Assembly (NCBI RefSeq): GCF_014192105.1
Contig: NZ_JACHXK010000001.1
Location: 186,001-250,000, forward strand
Direction: 5' to 3'
From: Paenibacillus phyllosphaerae
GTDB lineage: Bacteria; Bacillota; Bacilli; Paenibacillales; Paenibacillaceae
DNA length: 64,000 nt
Shown here: positions 44,093 to 52,771 of the stretch, piece by piece
How positions within the stretch are numbered: position 1 is the stretch's first letter
Layout: every line of letters starts with the position of its first letter
The notes under the pieces: model-generated
Told to the model about the DNA's origin: nothing
Databases searched by the model: none
What the model saw: the letters and a program-made list of their open reading frames with translations, nothing else
Translations under genes and position numbers: made by a program

Positions 44093-45045
44093 CGATCGGC
44101 CTTGGGAATACAGATCAGATTCCCATAGATAAGATCTTGAATAGATTCCATCTCGATGAGCTCCCCCTCCGTAAACAAGTGGATAGAATAGCCTAGACGT
44201 TTGACATAACGCGCCATCTCCTCGATGCTACCACCAAACTTTCCGATCATGCGGCGATCCGTTTCAATCAGCAATACAGGCTTATACGCTGCGAGCATGC
44301 GCTCAGCCCCCTGTAGAATCAAGAGCTCGGAGCCTTCCGTATCGATTTTGACGAGCTGAATCGATCGCAATTCATGTTGCTGGCAATAATGGTCCAGCGT
44401 TTCCAACCTGCATGGCTCCACTGTAAACGAATCCTCCCTGCTGTCCATTCGCAGCGCTGCATAGGTTCCGCCTCTTGCTTTAGGGATGTGCATCGTACCG
44501 GTACCGCTGCGATCGGAGAGCGCCTCACGATTCAAACGAACATTTTGACAATTATTCAACCTAAGATTTGCAGCAGCATCCTCATGGATGGACGATACGG
44601 GTTCGAAAGCGTGGACCTGCCCTTCCTCTCCGACACGCTCGGAGAACAAGGTCGCATGCCATCCGAAGTTCGCCCCGATATCGAATACGATATCTCCCGG
44701 CTTAATCAACTGCCGCAGCCACGCCGTCTCGTCAGGCTCCCATGTCCCAAAGCCTACAAAAGCGTTGATGCTATGCGACAAATGATGGGGCCAGTAGAAG
44801 CGCCGTCCATCCGTGAGCTTGATTACCGATGTGTCCCGCAATAATTCAATGCTTGCAATATCGTCCTTAATAAGCGCGGAAAGCTCCTGCAGCTTCTTTA
44901 ATCGTTTGTCCATGAGCATTTCATAGAGCAAATATTTCTTGCGTTCTTTTCGCAAATAATTGTCTTGATCCGCATGCTCTAGTGAAGCTGACAATGCATG
45001 AATGTAGACCTCCGTTTCCTTATTCCAGTCGCTAATTACCACCAT
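44089..45045 (-). CDS. FkbM-family methyltransferase
   Basis: SAM-dependent O-methyltransferase of 318 residues, first gene of the 15-gene cluster. Motifs: 'GDIVFDIGANFGWHATLFSE' (SAM loop), 'VHAFEPVSSIHEDAAANLRLN', 'IQLVKIDTEGSELLILQGA' and 'KPVLLIETDRRM', the normal FkbM order. An N-terminal helical part of about 90 residues precedes the domain. ATG 45045 lies very close to AAAGGGG; the next GTG codons are alternatives. FkbM proteins methylate hydroxyls on sugars, glycolipids or polyketides. Confidence 0.85.
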   Translation of the reverse strand: MVVISDWNKETEVYIHALSASLEHADQDNYLRKERKKYLLYEMLMDKRLKKLQELSALIKDDIASIELLRDTSVIKLTDGRRFYWPHHLSHSINAFVGFGTWEPDETAWLRQLIKPGDIVFDIGANFGWHATLFSERVGEEGQVHAFEPVSSIHEDAAANLRLNNCQNVRLNREALSDRSGTGTMHIPKARGGTYAALRMDSREDSFTVEPCRLETLDHYCQQHELRSIQLVKIDTEGSELLILQGAERMLAAYKPVLLIETDRRMIGKFGGSIEEMARYVKRLGYSIHLFTEGELIEMESIQDLIYGNLICIPKADR

Positions 45046-45271
45046 CCCCTTTCTTAGTCGTTCAAATGGTCAACAAACCAAAAAACCAAGACCTATTCGG
45101 TTCTGAATGTCGGTCATGGCTGCAAACGATTGTAGTATGATTCGCATGTGGGTATAGCAAAAAGTATAGAGGCTTGGATAGATTATGATTTATTTAACTT
45201 CTCGTGCTATGGTCGTATTATAGGCATCCTTGCCCGATCATGGGATCGGGCAAGGATGTTAATACGGCGGA
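45046..45271. other. Intergenic region: cluster promoter region and galactanase terminator
   Basis: Holds the galactanase hairpin (45225-45258) and then the upstream region of the 15-gene cluster. On the minus strand a weak promoter-like pair is TTGCTA with CATACT or TACTAC about 16-17 bases further on, around 45125-45165. No precursor-peptide frame is seen here on the minus strand. Confidence 0.35.
45225..45258 (-). terminator. Hairpin terminator after the second GH53 gene
   Basis: Perfect 15-base inverted repeat (45225-45239 against 45244-45258) with a 4-base loop, 13 bases past the galactanase stop. A decayed copy of its right arm occurs at 30192-30210 beside the dockerin relic. Confidence 0.8.
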
Positions 45272-48200
45272 TCAATTTTCTGCTAACCAGTTATTGATAA
45301 TCATGCGCGCTACGGCTGCAAGTTCCACGATCGTAATTTGTCCGTTGCCGAACAAATCGGCTTTTTCCACCTCGCTCCAGTTCGCGTCGGTCGATTTCGT
45401 ATTGTAATACTTCGCAAGGATCGCCAGATCGCGAATCGTAACGGCTGTTTGACCTGGAACAAGCGTAATGAGCTGACTTGCGAACGCGGCTTGTGCATTC
45501 GCCAATGCATGAACGGCTGCATCCACTTCGGATTGAGTCGAATTCGCTTGCTCGTATACGGATTTGCCCGTTTGAATGGCTGTTTGAAGCGACTCAATGG
45601 CACTCAATGGGTGCTGACCGATCTTACTGCCAGCTATAGCGTCATCAAGCTTGCTTTGGGCAGCAGCTATTTGCTGGTTCAGCGCTTCTTTATTCGCAGA
45701 AGGCGCTTTAATGACGCTTGCTTTGAACGTGTTTACGGCTGCATTCAACGAAATAATGGCAGCGTCCACTTGATCTTGCGTCGCTTGAACGTCATCTCTC
45801 ACTGCCGTTGCCGCGCTTACCGCATTCTCCAGTGCTGTCTTCGCGCTTGCCGGGTACTGACCAGGAGCAGAACCGATGGAGGCATTGGACAGTACTTGCT
45901 GCGCATTCGTAATCGCTGTATTCAAGCCCGTTTTATCCATACCGATGACAGATTGCACAAAGGTTTCGACTGCGCTTTCTAGTGCTGCAATCGCATCGTT
46001 GACCATCGCTTGCGTAGACGCCTCATTGTCTGCAACGGCTAGAGCTGCCTCGATTGCCGACTGAAGGACGGCTTTCGAACCTGCCGGGTACTGGCCGTTC
46101 GCAGATCCTTCGATCGCCTCGTCATGCAAAGCTTGTGCAGAGGCAATCGCTGTATTCAGCGCCTCTTTATCAGCCAGTTTTACTTGGACCGTCAGTGCTG
46201 CCGACGTCGTATCGACAACGCTGTCGCCTTCAATATTTGCCAGCACGAAATCAGACACAGATAGGTTTGTCGTACCGGGCGAAGCATCCGCTTTCGCTTT
46301 ACCGTGAAGCAACAATACGTCACCGTTGGCTGAAAGGCTATTAGACGCTGGGCTTAATAGCATAAGAAGGATTTTTCCTTCATTGGCTTTTACGCCTGAA
46401 CCAATGATTTGCAGCCCCGGCACTAAAGATTCGGCGACTCCGTCTGCTAAAGTCAGTTGATTCTCTTCATTGGTTGCGGTCGGGAATTCCAGCTTCTGAG
46501 GGTCGTAATGAATGACCAAGCTAGCAGAGTTGTAGGCTTGAGTTATACCGCTCAAAGAAACCTTCACGTCCGCATTTTCTGTAACGACAACAGACTGAGG
46601 ACCGGTCAACACTGCCGTTGGGACAGTAGGTTCCGCACCCTCTCGAACCTGAATGCTCGCAGAAGAAGTGAGCGCACCAACGTTGGTCGTTGCGGTAATG
46701 ACCGCCGATCCTTCCCCAATAGCCGTTACGAGTCCGTTCCCATCTACTGTCGCAATTGAAGGATCACTCGTTGACCAAATAACAGATTTATCGCTCGCTT
46801 CTGCCGGAAGTACCGTTGCCTGAAGTTGGGCCGATTCCCCTACATTTAAGGCTGCCGTGGCTGGGCTAACTGCCACATTGGCAGGAGGCGTGTTATCAGG
46901 CAGGTCTTCGTCTTGGACAGCTACTTTTACTTGGTCAACAAACAGAAATCCTCCAGGCAAGTTGCTGTACGAGTCCACTTCGACCGAGATCTCCGCGACA
47001 CCCGCTTGATGAGCCGTAACGAGTCCGGTAGACGGATCAACGGATGCAATTTCCGGCTGCGCTGATTTCCAGACGACCGAACGATAAGCCGCTTCCCCTT
47101 GGAAAATGGAGACGTCCAGATCAATTGCCGCCCCAGAATCCACGACAATGCCGGAATCCGGCAGTGGTTGGTTGTCCTTGCGGTGTATCGCGATGGCTTC
47201 CACGATGATCGGCGACTTCACGCCGATCACGGCGCTGGACGACAGGCCGTTCGAAGCCGCGGCCGTAATGGTGACCGGCTTGATTTCGCCCTGTTCACCA
47301 TTATGGAGCTTTGTCGTCACGTTGCCATTGGCATCAACGGTTGCCAGAGTCGCGTCGCTTGTCGTCCACTGCACCGCTTGCGGGGCATGACTAGGACTGA
47401 CCGTCGCTTGGAGCTGGTAGCTATCGCCCATAATGACCGTTGCCGCGCTCGCATTTAAGTTCACCTTTGTTGCCTGCGAAAGGAACCGGCCATGGGCTTT
47501 GAAATCGACGATCGATAGCCAGTTGTTGTTTGGATAAGATTCGAATACTTCGACCCGAATCCATCTGGCTTTGGTACCCTCCGGCAACGAATGGGAAACT
47601 TCGAGGCCGGCACTAAGCTGGTCGGCGTTATTCACGACAGTCATGAAGTTCGCCGCTTGAGCGTAATCGCTTGTGTTGGAGTCGGATACTTGAACGATAT
47701 ACCGCTGCGTCGCCCAGAAACTCATATCGATGCTTTCAATTTCCGCCAGCTGCCCTAAGTCGACCCACCAAATATCCGAGCGGCCCGCCCTGTATGCACC
47801 AGGAGACCATGCCGTGCTTGCGTTGTTATCCAGCGCAAGGGCTGCCGCGGTCGCGGCTCTAAGGCGATTCGAACTCGCACTCACGTAATGCGTTTGCAGT
47901 TCGTCATTGACCGTCACGACGGAAGTGCCCGTCAAACCTCCGTCGGCTGTCGTTACCGTAATTGTCGTTTCGCCTTTGCTCTTCGCGATGACGAGTCCGT
48001 TCGAATCGACAGTCGCTACCGATTCGTCAGAGGAAGACCATGTTACCTGCTTATTGTCCGCAGTGGCAGGCTGTATGACAGCCGATAACGCAGCCGTCAA
48101 CCCCGCTGTCAGCGAAACGGCGCTTTGGTCGATGGCCACGCTTTCCACCGGAATCTCGTCGGCGATCACGACATCAATTGAAGATTCCGCTGCACCATCG

Positions 48201-51200
48201 ACGGCTCTTACGGTCAATATAGCCGATCCGTCCGCTACTGCGGTAACAACGCCATTGTCGACTGTAAACACGCCGGTATTGCTGCTGATCCATTGAAGAG
48301 CCGGATTGGCCGCATCCGCCGGTAATACTGTGGCCTGAACGGTAACATTCTCGCCCGCGCGCATCCGGATTAGCTCATGATCCAGCTTGATCGACTGCGT
48401 TTTTACGTTAATGACCGTTACTTTGACGGAATCGCTCTCTCCTCCATCAGTCGCTTTGACGGTAATGTCCGCTTGGCCATTACCTACTGCGGTAACGAGT
48501 CCCTGTTCACTAACGGTGGCCACCAGTTCATTGCTTGATTCCCAAACGACGTCTTGGAAAGAAGCATTTTCAGGATCAATAACTGCTTTGAGCTGTTTGG
48601 TGCGATTCATCTCAAGTTCGAAATCATCTTCGCTAATGTGGATCCCGTCAACAGCAATTTTCTCCGCAGTTAATTGGAAACTGCTCGATGCATTTCCGTC
48701 GGCGGAGGTCACCGTGATGGTCGAGACGCCATCCTTTTTCACCAGCAGCGTGACATCGCTCGTGATGTTCGTCTGTTGGATTAAGGTGCCTGGCGCTCCG
48801 GTTTCTGCCGCTTCACCCAGGAATGATGCTACACTCGGATCGGACGATGTGAAGACCACATTGCGATTGTCAGCTTCCGACAAAGTTGCCTTTAAGCGAA
48901 TCTCATCGCCAACAATGGCATTCAGGCTGCCTGATGCTACGTTCGGGCTTGTAATTGCAATCGATTCTGCAAGCTTGGCCGCTGTGACCACGACTTGACG
49001 GGTGGTCGTAAGCTCGCCTAAGGTAACCGTAACCGTTGCGGTGCCTGGCGAAATGGCGGTCACGATGCCTTTCTTATTGACTGTAGCCACGCTGTTGTCA
49101 CTGGTTTTCCAATTCAAATTGGTGTATACGAACTGATTGGTCGGTTGAACAGTAGCCACGATCTGTTCGCTCTCGCCTTCACGCAGCTCCAGCGCCCCGG
49201 ATGGAACGCTAATACTTTGAGCCTCTGTCGGCATGACCTCGTAGGACTGCGCTACAGCGTTATGGGACACTTCTCCCCCGAGCGGTTTACTAATCGCTTT
49301 GCCTCTCCAAAGATAGGCATACAATCCGTCGGACGCATGCCCGTCATACGTGAAGAGCGTTCGAGAATCTACACTGTTGCCGTACTCGGATGTACTGCCT
49401 CCCGGAATCCATGGGCTGTACCATTCGTCATGGCCGTCTCCCTTGGAGATCCACTCCGCTGCCCAATAGAAGAAACCAAGCTGCGCTCCGTGCGGATTCG
49501 GAACATCCCGGAACGCTTGCATATATTCGATGAGCCAGTTGTATTGGCCGCGCTGCGATATTTCATAATAATCATTCTTCATACCGGAACCGTTGGCCAC
49601 TGGATCGAAATTGTCGCGGGTGTGCATTAGGCCCGTTTCCGAGAAGACGACGTCGTTACCCTTCCATTTCGTAAGGTTATTGTTCAGCATGTCAACGATC
49701 GCCCCCGTAGGTCGACCGCCATACAACGAGTAGGCTTCACCGTCCCATTTCATCCCAAGGTCCTCGTTTACACCGAACCATTGATTGGTGTAATCCACCA
49801 AATACCCGTTGTTCAAATGAATGAAACCGCGAGTTGTCGGCGATGCATCCTTCATGGCTTGATAGGATGCGTTGACAAGCTTGGCGAAGCCGTCCCGGCC
49901 CGTGGACCAAATCTTGCCCTCTGGCCATACGATGCCGGAATTCTGCTCGTTGCCCAGCTTGACGGAATCTGGGGCTACTCCTGCATCTGCAAGCGTCTTG
50001 ATCAGATCGTACGTATAGTTGTACATGGTCGTCTGGAGCTGCTGCAGATCTTGACCAAACCACGAAAGAGGCTTCCAGGCTTTGCCCGAGCTCATCCATG
50101 TATCGCTGTAATGGAGCGACAACTCGAATTTCATGCGGTGCTCTTTGGCCCGTTTACCAAGTTCGAGTGCTTGTTCCTTCCCGAAGTAGCCCGGTATCAT
50201 CTGCAAAGGAGCCTTCACGGTTCCTACGTTCTGTAAATCGTTAACGTAGGTTATGTCGTAGGTTTGATAGGAGAGTTCATCTCGCAAACCATCTCGATAC
50301 GCTTTCCATTCGTTCTCATCATATACATAGTTGCCAGCTTCGACGAAGAACATGGACGCCACCGCGTTCACGCCGCGATTCCGAATAATGTCGAAGAAAT
50401 CTTGCTCAACGCCATTGGCTTTATACTTACCGCCGTAATCCTCAACGACGAGTAGGAAAGAAACGTCCACACCCTTGACGATGTCATTGTTCATCTCGAA
50501 CAAATCGATACTGTCGGCGAAGCCAACTCCGCCGCCTTCAGCGGTGTGCTCGACGTAGATCGTCGCGCTGGTTTCGTTCGGTCCCGTACGGAACGCTAGT
50601 GGAAGCAAGGAATAATCCGTCGTAGCAGACGGGGCCGACCTTGTCTCTTCAATGCCTTCGACACCGATGCGAAGCCGGTTACTGCCGTCCGAAACCTTTG
50701 CCCTTACCGTTGTGAAGTAGTCCGTGTTCGGCTTGACGGTTACCGTCTGCGCAACCTTAGCGCCCGCTTCCAGCCGGACTGCTTTTGCGCCTGAATCTGC
50801 TTGCCCGGTAACTACGCTGACGTTGCCGCTTGTTTGCCACGAAATAGCATCGCCTGTTTCAAAGCCCCAATTCTGCACAGGGTTCTGATCCGAATGCTCC
50901 AGATAGAACTGGACATCATCCACTTCAATCGTCATTCCCGCTGCGGCATCCTTCAGGTAGATGCCGACTGTGGCTTGACCGTTGTACACAATGACATTGC
51001 GCAAGGTGATCAAATTCCAGTCCGTAGTATTCTCGGCGAAAAGATTCACGAACGCCCTCATCGCAGGAGCCCCCGTGTCCTTGGCTTCCATGAAAGCTGC
51101 TTCCTGAATGGACACATTCGAAGGGCTCGGGTTGTTGCTGCGAATTCTGGCGGTTAAGGTGTACGTTCCCTGCTCCAGGTTGGTGAATCGCTGATAAACG

Positions 51201-51490
51201 CCAACTGCTGGATTGTCGAACGTTCCGGACCGGGTGACCGATGTCAGCCGGACCGAATACGATCCTTCGGCGCCTTCAGCCTGAGTCGTAACCGTGCCCC
51301 CCGATTGGATAACATTCCAGCTGATTGGCGCAACGGAAGCCTTGTTGTCTACCTCAAAACCCGGATTTAATGTCAAATTGGACTGCTCTAACGGCGCGGC
51401 GCTAATCGTCGCATCTGGCACAAGCAGGCCGCTGCTTACCATCAGGAGCGTTAACACGACGATCATGATGCGTTGCAACCTTGTTCTCAT
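45272..51490 (-). CDS. Second giant GH53 endo-beta-1,4-galactanase with cohesin, FIVAR and dockerin-like modules
   Basis: Secreted enzyme of 2072 residues, paralogue of the one at 3846-9989. ATG 51490 follows GAAGGAG; a GTG at 51505 is the alternative. Order: signal peptide to about 32; two jelly-roll CBM-like domains to about 335; GH53 barrel about 338-740 with acid/base Glu515 ('KLGNEQNSG') and nucleophile Glu618 ('VVFSETG'); several Big2 Ig-like domains around an F5/8 type C domain; cohesin; three FIVAR repeats with 'GQYP'; dockerin-like tail with the same lost first calcium loop. Relative to its paralogue it has an insertion of about 30 residues after 'EAGN' in the barrel, perhaps altering the substrate cleft. 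A cre-like site precedes it, so catabolite repression by CcpA is likely. Confidence 0.9.
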   Translation of the reverse strand: MRTRLQRIMIVVLTLLMVSSGLLVPDATISAAPLEQSNLTLNPGFEVDNKASVAPISWNVIQSGGTVTTQAEGAEGSYSVRLTSVTRSGTFDNPAVGVYQRFTNLEQGTYTLTARIRSNNPSPSNVSIQEAAFMEAKDTGAPAMRAFVNLFAENTTDWNLITLRNVIVYNGQATVGIYLKDAAAGMTIEVDDVQFYLEHSDQNPVQNWGFETGDAISWQTSGNVSVVTGQADSGAKAVRLEAGAKVAQTVTVKPNTDYFTTVRAKVSDGSNRLRIGVEGIEETRSAPSATTDYSLLPLAFRTGPNETSATIYVEHTAEGGGVGFADSIDLFEMNNDIVKGVDVSFLLVVEDYGGKYKANGVEQDFFDIIRNRGVNAVASMFFVEAGNYVYDENEWKAYRDGLRDELSYQTYDITYVNDLQNVGTVKAPLQMIPGYFGKEQALELGKRAKEHRMKFELSLHYSDTWMSSGKAWKPLSWFGQDLQQLQTTMYNYTYDLIKTLADAGVAPDSVKLGNEQNSGIVWPEGKIWSTGRDGFAKLVNASYQAMKDASPTTRGFIHLNNGYLVDYTNQWFGVNEDLGMKWDGEAYSLYGGRPTGAIVDMLNNNLTKWKGNDVVFSETGLMHTRDNFDPVANGSGMKNDYYEISQRGQYNWLIEYMQAFRDVPNPHGAQLGFFYWAAEWISKGDGHDEWYSPWIPGGSTSEYGNSVDSRTLFTYDGHASDGLYAYLWRGKAISKPLGGEVSHNAVAQSYEVMPTEAQSISVPSGALELREGESEQIVATVQPTNQFVYTNLNWKTSDNSVATVNKKGIVTAISPGTATVTVTLGELTTTRQVVVTAAKLAESIAITSPNVASGSLNAIVGDEIRLKATLSEADNRNVVFTSSDPSVASFLGEAAETGAPGTLIQQTNITSDVTLLVKKDGVSTITVTSADGNASSSFQLTAEKIAVDGIHISEDDFELEMNRTKQLKAVIDPENASFQDVVWESSNELVATVSEQGLVTAVGNGQADITVKATDGGESDSVKVTVINVKTQSIKLDHELIRMRAGENVTVQATVLPADAANPALQWISSNTGVFTVDNGVVTAVADGSAILTVRAVDGAAESSIDVVIADEIPVESVAIDQSAVSLTAGLTAALSAVIQPATADNKQVTWSSSDESVATVDSNGLVIAKSKGETTITVTTADGGLTGTSVVTVNDELQTHYVSASSNRLRAATAAALALDNNASTAWSPGAYRAGRSDIWWVDLGQLAEIESIDMSFWATQRYIVQVSDSNTSDYAQAANFMTVVNNADQLSAGLEVSHSLPEGTKARWIRVEVFESYPNNNWLSIVDFKAHGRFLSQATKVNLNASAATVIMGDSYQLQATVSPSHAPQAVQWTTSDATLATVDANGNVTTKLHNGEQGEIKPVTITAAASNGLSSSAVIGVKSPIIVEAIAIHRKDNQPLPDSGIVVDSGAAIDLDVSIFQGEAAYRSVVWKSAQPEIASVDPSTGLVTAHQAGVAEISVEVDSYSNLPGGFLFVDQVKVAVQDEDLPDNTPPANVAVSPATAALNVGESAQLQATVLPAEASDKSVIWSTSDPSIATVDGNGLVTAIGEGSAVITATTNVGALTSSASIQVREGAEPTVPTAVLTGPQSVVVTENADVKVSLSGITQAYNSASLVIHYDPQKLEFPTATNEENQLTLADGVAESLVPGLQIIGSGVKANEGKILLMLLSPASNSLSANGDVLLLHGKAKADASPGTTNLSVSDFVLANIEGDSVVDTTSAALTVQVKLADKEALNTAIASAQALHDEAIEGSANGQYPAGSKAVLQSAIEAALAVADNEASTQAMVNDAIAALESAVETFVQSVIGMDKTGLNTAITNAQQVLSNASIGSAPGQYPASAKTALENAVSAATAVRDDVQATQDQVDAAIISLNAAVNTFKASVIKAPSANKEALNQQIAAAQSKLDDAIAGSKIGQHPLSAIESLQTAIQTGKSVYEQANSTQSEVDAAVHALANAQAAFASQLITLVPGQTAVTIRDLAILAKYYNTKSTDANWSEVEKADLFGNGQITIVELAAVARMIINNWLAEN

Positions 51491-51543
51491 AATCTCCTTC
51501 TTCACTCCTTTATGATTGGGTTATCCTATGTACAATTTCAATT

Positions 51544-51557
51544 TTAGAGCGCTTTCA
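51544..51557 (-). promoter_or_regulatory. Catabolite-responsive element (cre) upstream of the second GH53 gene
   Basis: The minus strand reads TGAAAGCGCTCTAA, 13 of 14 positions of the consensus TGWAANCGNTNWCA. It lies about 55 bases before the start codon, where bound CcpA would block transcription when preferred sugars are present. Confidence 0.6.
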
Positions 51558-51623
51558 TTTATGTTAATACCGTATAAAATTACGTTAAACTTCGTTTTTC
51601 TTAGATGTAACAAAGAGTAACAA

Positions 51624-51650
51624 GACCAAAAAGGGCCACCCTTTTTGGTC
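51624..51650 (-). terminator. Terminator after the GH43 gene
   Basis: Perfect 12-base stem (GACCAAAAAGGG against CCCTTTTTGGTC) with a 3-base loop, 35 bases past the GH43 stop. It closes the importer/GH43 unit before the galactanase promoter. Confidence 0.8.
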
Positions 51651-51685
51651 AGCCCTCGCAAAATTCTAATATCCGTTTCGTCGTC

Positions 51686-52648
51686 TCATGCTTCCGTAGT
51701 GCCCCAATTCTTAATTAAAGCGTCATATTCAGCTCGGGTGATATTCAAGATGGAACCATGCCTTTTTAGGGTGTCGCCTAGATCATATTCATCTTCACTC
51801 AACATGCGGAAGTGACCACTGGATAGATCATCTGTCAGCAAAGGCAAATATCCCTTCTGAGCCGCAAACTGATCGATCAACAGGCACCACTCGTCCCGGT
51901 CATTAAATTTGAATACAGCTGGCCCTTCCACTCCAAAGATACGATTAAGAACAGGAGCATTCATCTCCTTGAACGATGAACGGGATAAGGAACTTCCCTG
52001 CTCCATCGTTATGCACTTCGTGGTTTCATCTTTGGAGAAGCGGTAGTATGTGTCCCCCTCCTTGATGATAGTCGTATCAATAACATGGTTATCTCGCTCG
52101 ATATAGTTTTCGGGCTTCGTGAAGTTCTTAAAATCCTTCGTTCTGGAACTGTAAATGATCTGCTTATGCTCTCCATTGTCTTGCTTGACCATGGATGCCC
52201 AGAACATGAGGTGCTCCTCTGCTTCCGCATCATATATGGACTCTGGAGCCCAGATGCAGCCTGTTTCCGGAAGATCGATTTCAACGCTTCTCTCCTTCGA
52301 CCACTGAACAAGATCCGTCGATTCCCACACAATGATTGCACGGCTCCCGCTGTATTGCGCAACATCCCAGCCCTTCCCGTTGGCAATTCGCAAGTCTGTC
52401 GCAATGATGTAAAATTTCTGGTCCCATGAAGAGCGAATAATAAAAGGATCCCGCACTCCGTATTCACCGATGGAGGAGTTCAACACGGGTTGTCCATTAT
52501 TTAGATCTTTCCAAAACATGCCGTCTTGGCTTAATGCAAAGTAAACTTGTTCTTCACCCTCGTCCTCGCCGGTAAAATAGACAAAAAGATAAGCTTCGTA
52601 CGGTTGTTCCTGCCCCTGCCCGATAGCCATGTGCGCTCTGTTTATCAT
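51686..52648 (-). CDS. GH43-family glycosidase (arabinosidase/xylosidase-like)
   Basis: Intracellular five-bladed beta-propeller glycosidase of 320 residues without signal peptide. ATG 52648 has AAGGAGACG upstream. GH43 signs: 'VYFTGEDEGEEQVYFALSQDG' at the first blade, 'GVRDPFIIRS' with the conserved Asp67, 'IIVWESTDLVQWSKER' and 'GCIWAPESIYD' with the likely acid Glu136. The family releases L-arabinose, D-xylose or galactose from oligosaccharides. It lies 123 bases after the binding-protein gene of the same importer, so it probably trims imported arabinogalactan fragments (inference). Confidence 0.83.
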   Translation of the reverse strand: MINRAHMAIGQGQEQPYEAYLFVYFTGEDEGEEQVYFALSQDGMFWKDLNNGQPVLNSSIGEYGVRDPFIIRSSWDQKFYIIATDLRIANGKGWDVAQYSGSRAIIVWESTDLVQWSKERSVEIDLPETGCIWAPESIYDAEAEEHLMFWASMVKQDNGEHKQIIYSSRTKDFKNFTKPENYIERDNHVIDTTIIKEGDTYYRFSKDETTKCITMEQGSSLSRSSFKEMNAPVLNRIFGVEGPAVFKFNDRDEWCLLIDQFAAQKGYLPLLTDDLSSGHFRMLSEDEYDLGDTLKRHGSILNITRAEYDALIKNWGTTEA

Positions 52649-52689
52649 ATGTCACGTCTCCTTGTCTTTGTTCAGAACAGGATCTTGTT

Positions 52690-52734
52690 AAAAAATGAGG
52701 CTGCAGCACAGGGATACCCCTGCATAACAGCCTC
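52690..52734 (-). terminator. Rho-independent terminator after the binding-protein gene
   Basis: GAGGCTG/CAGCCTC outer stem with an inner CAGGG/CCCTG stem (52697-52734), followed on the minus strand by TTTTTT. It separates the abundant binding-protein mRNA from the GH43 gene. Confidence 0.8.
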
Positions 52735-52771
52735 ACCATCTTGCTTCTATTCGTTTATAAACGCTGTTTTA

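Noticed and set aside
30360..45045. Reading the cluster as a peptide (RiPP) pathway
   Set aside because: No precursor-peptide frame, no lanthionine or cyclodehydratase-type enzyme, and the carrier protein points elsewhere.
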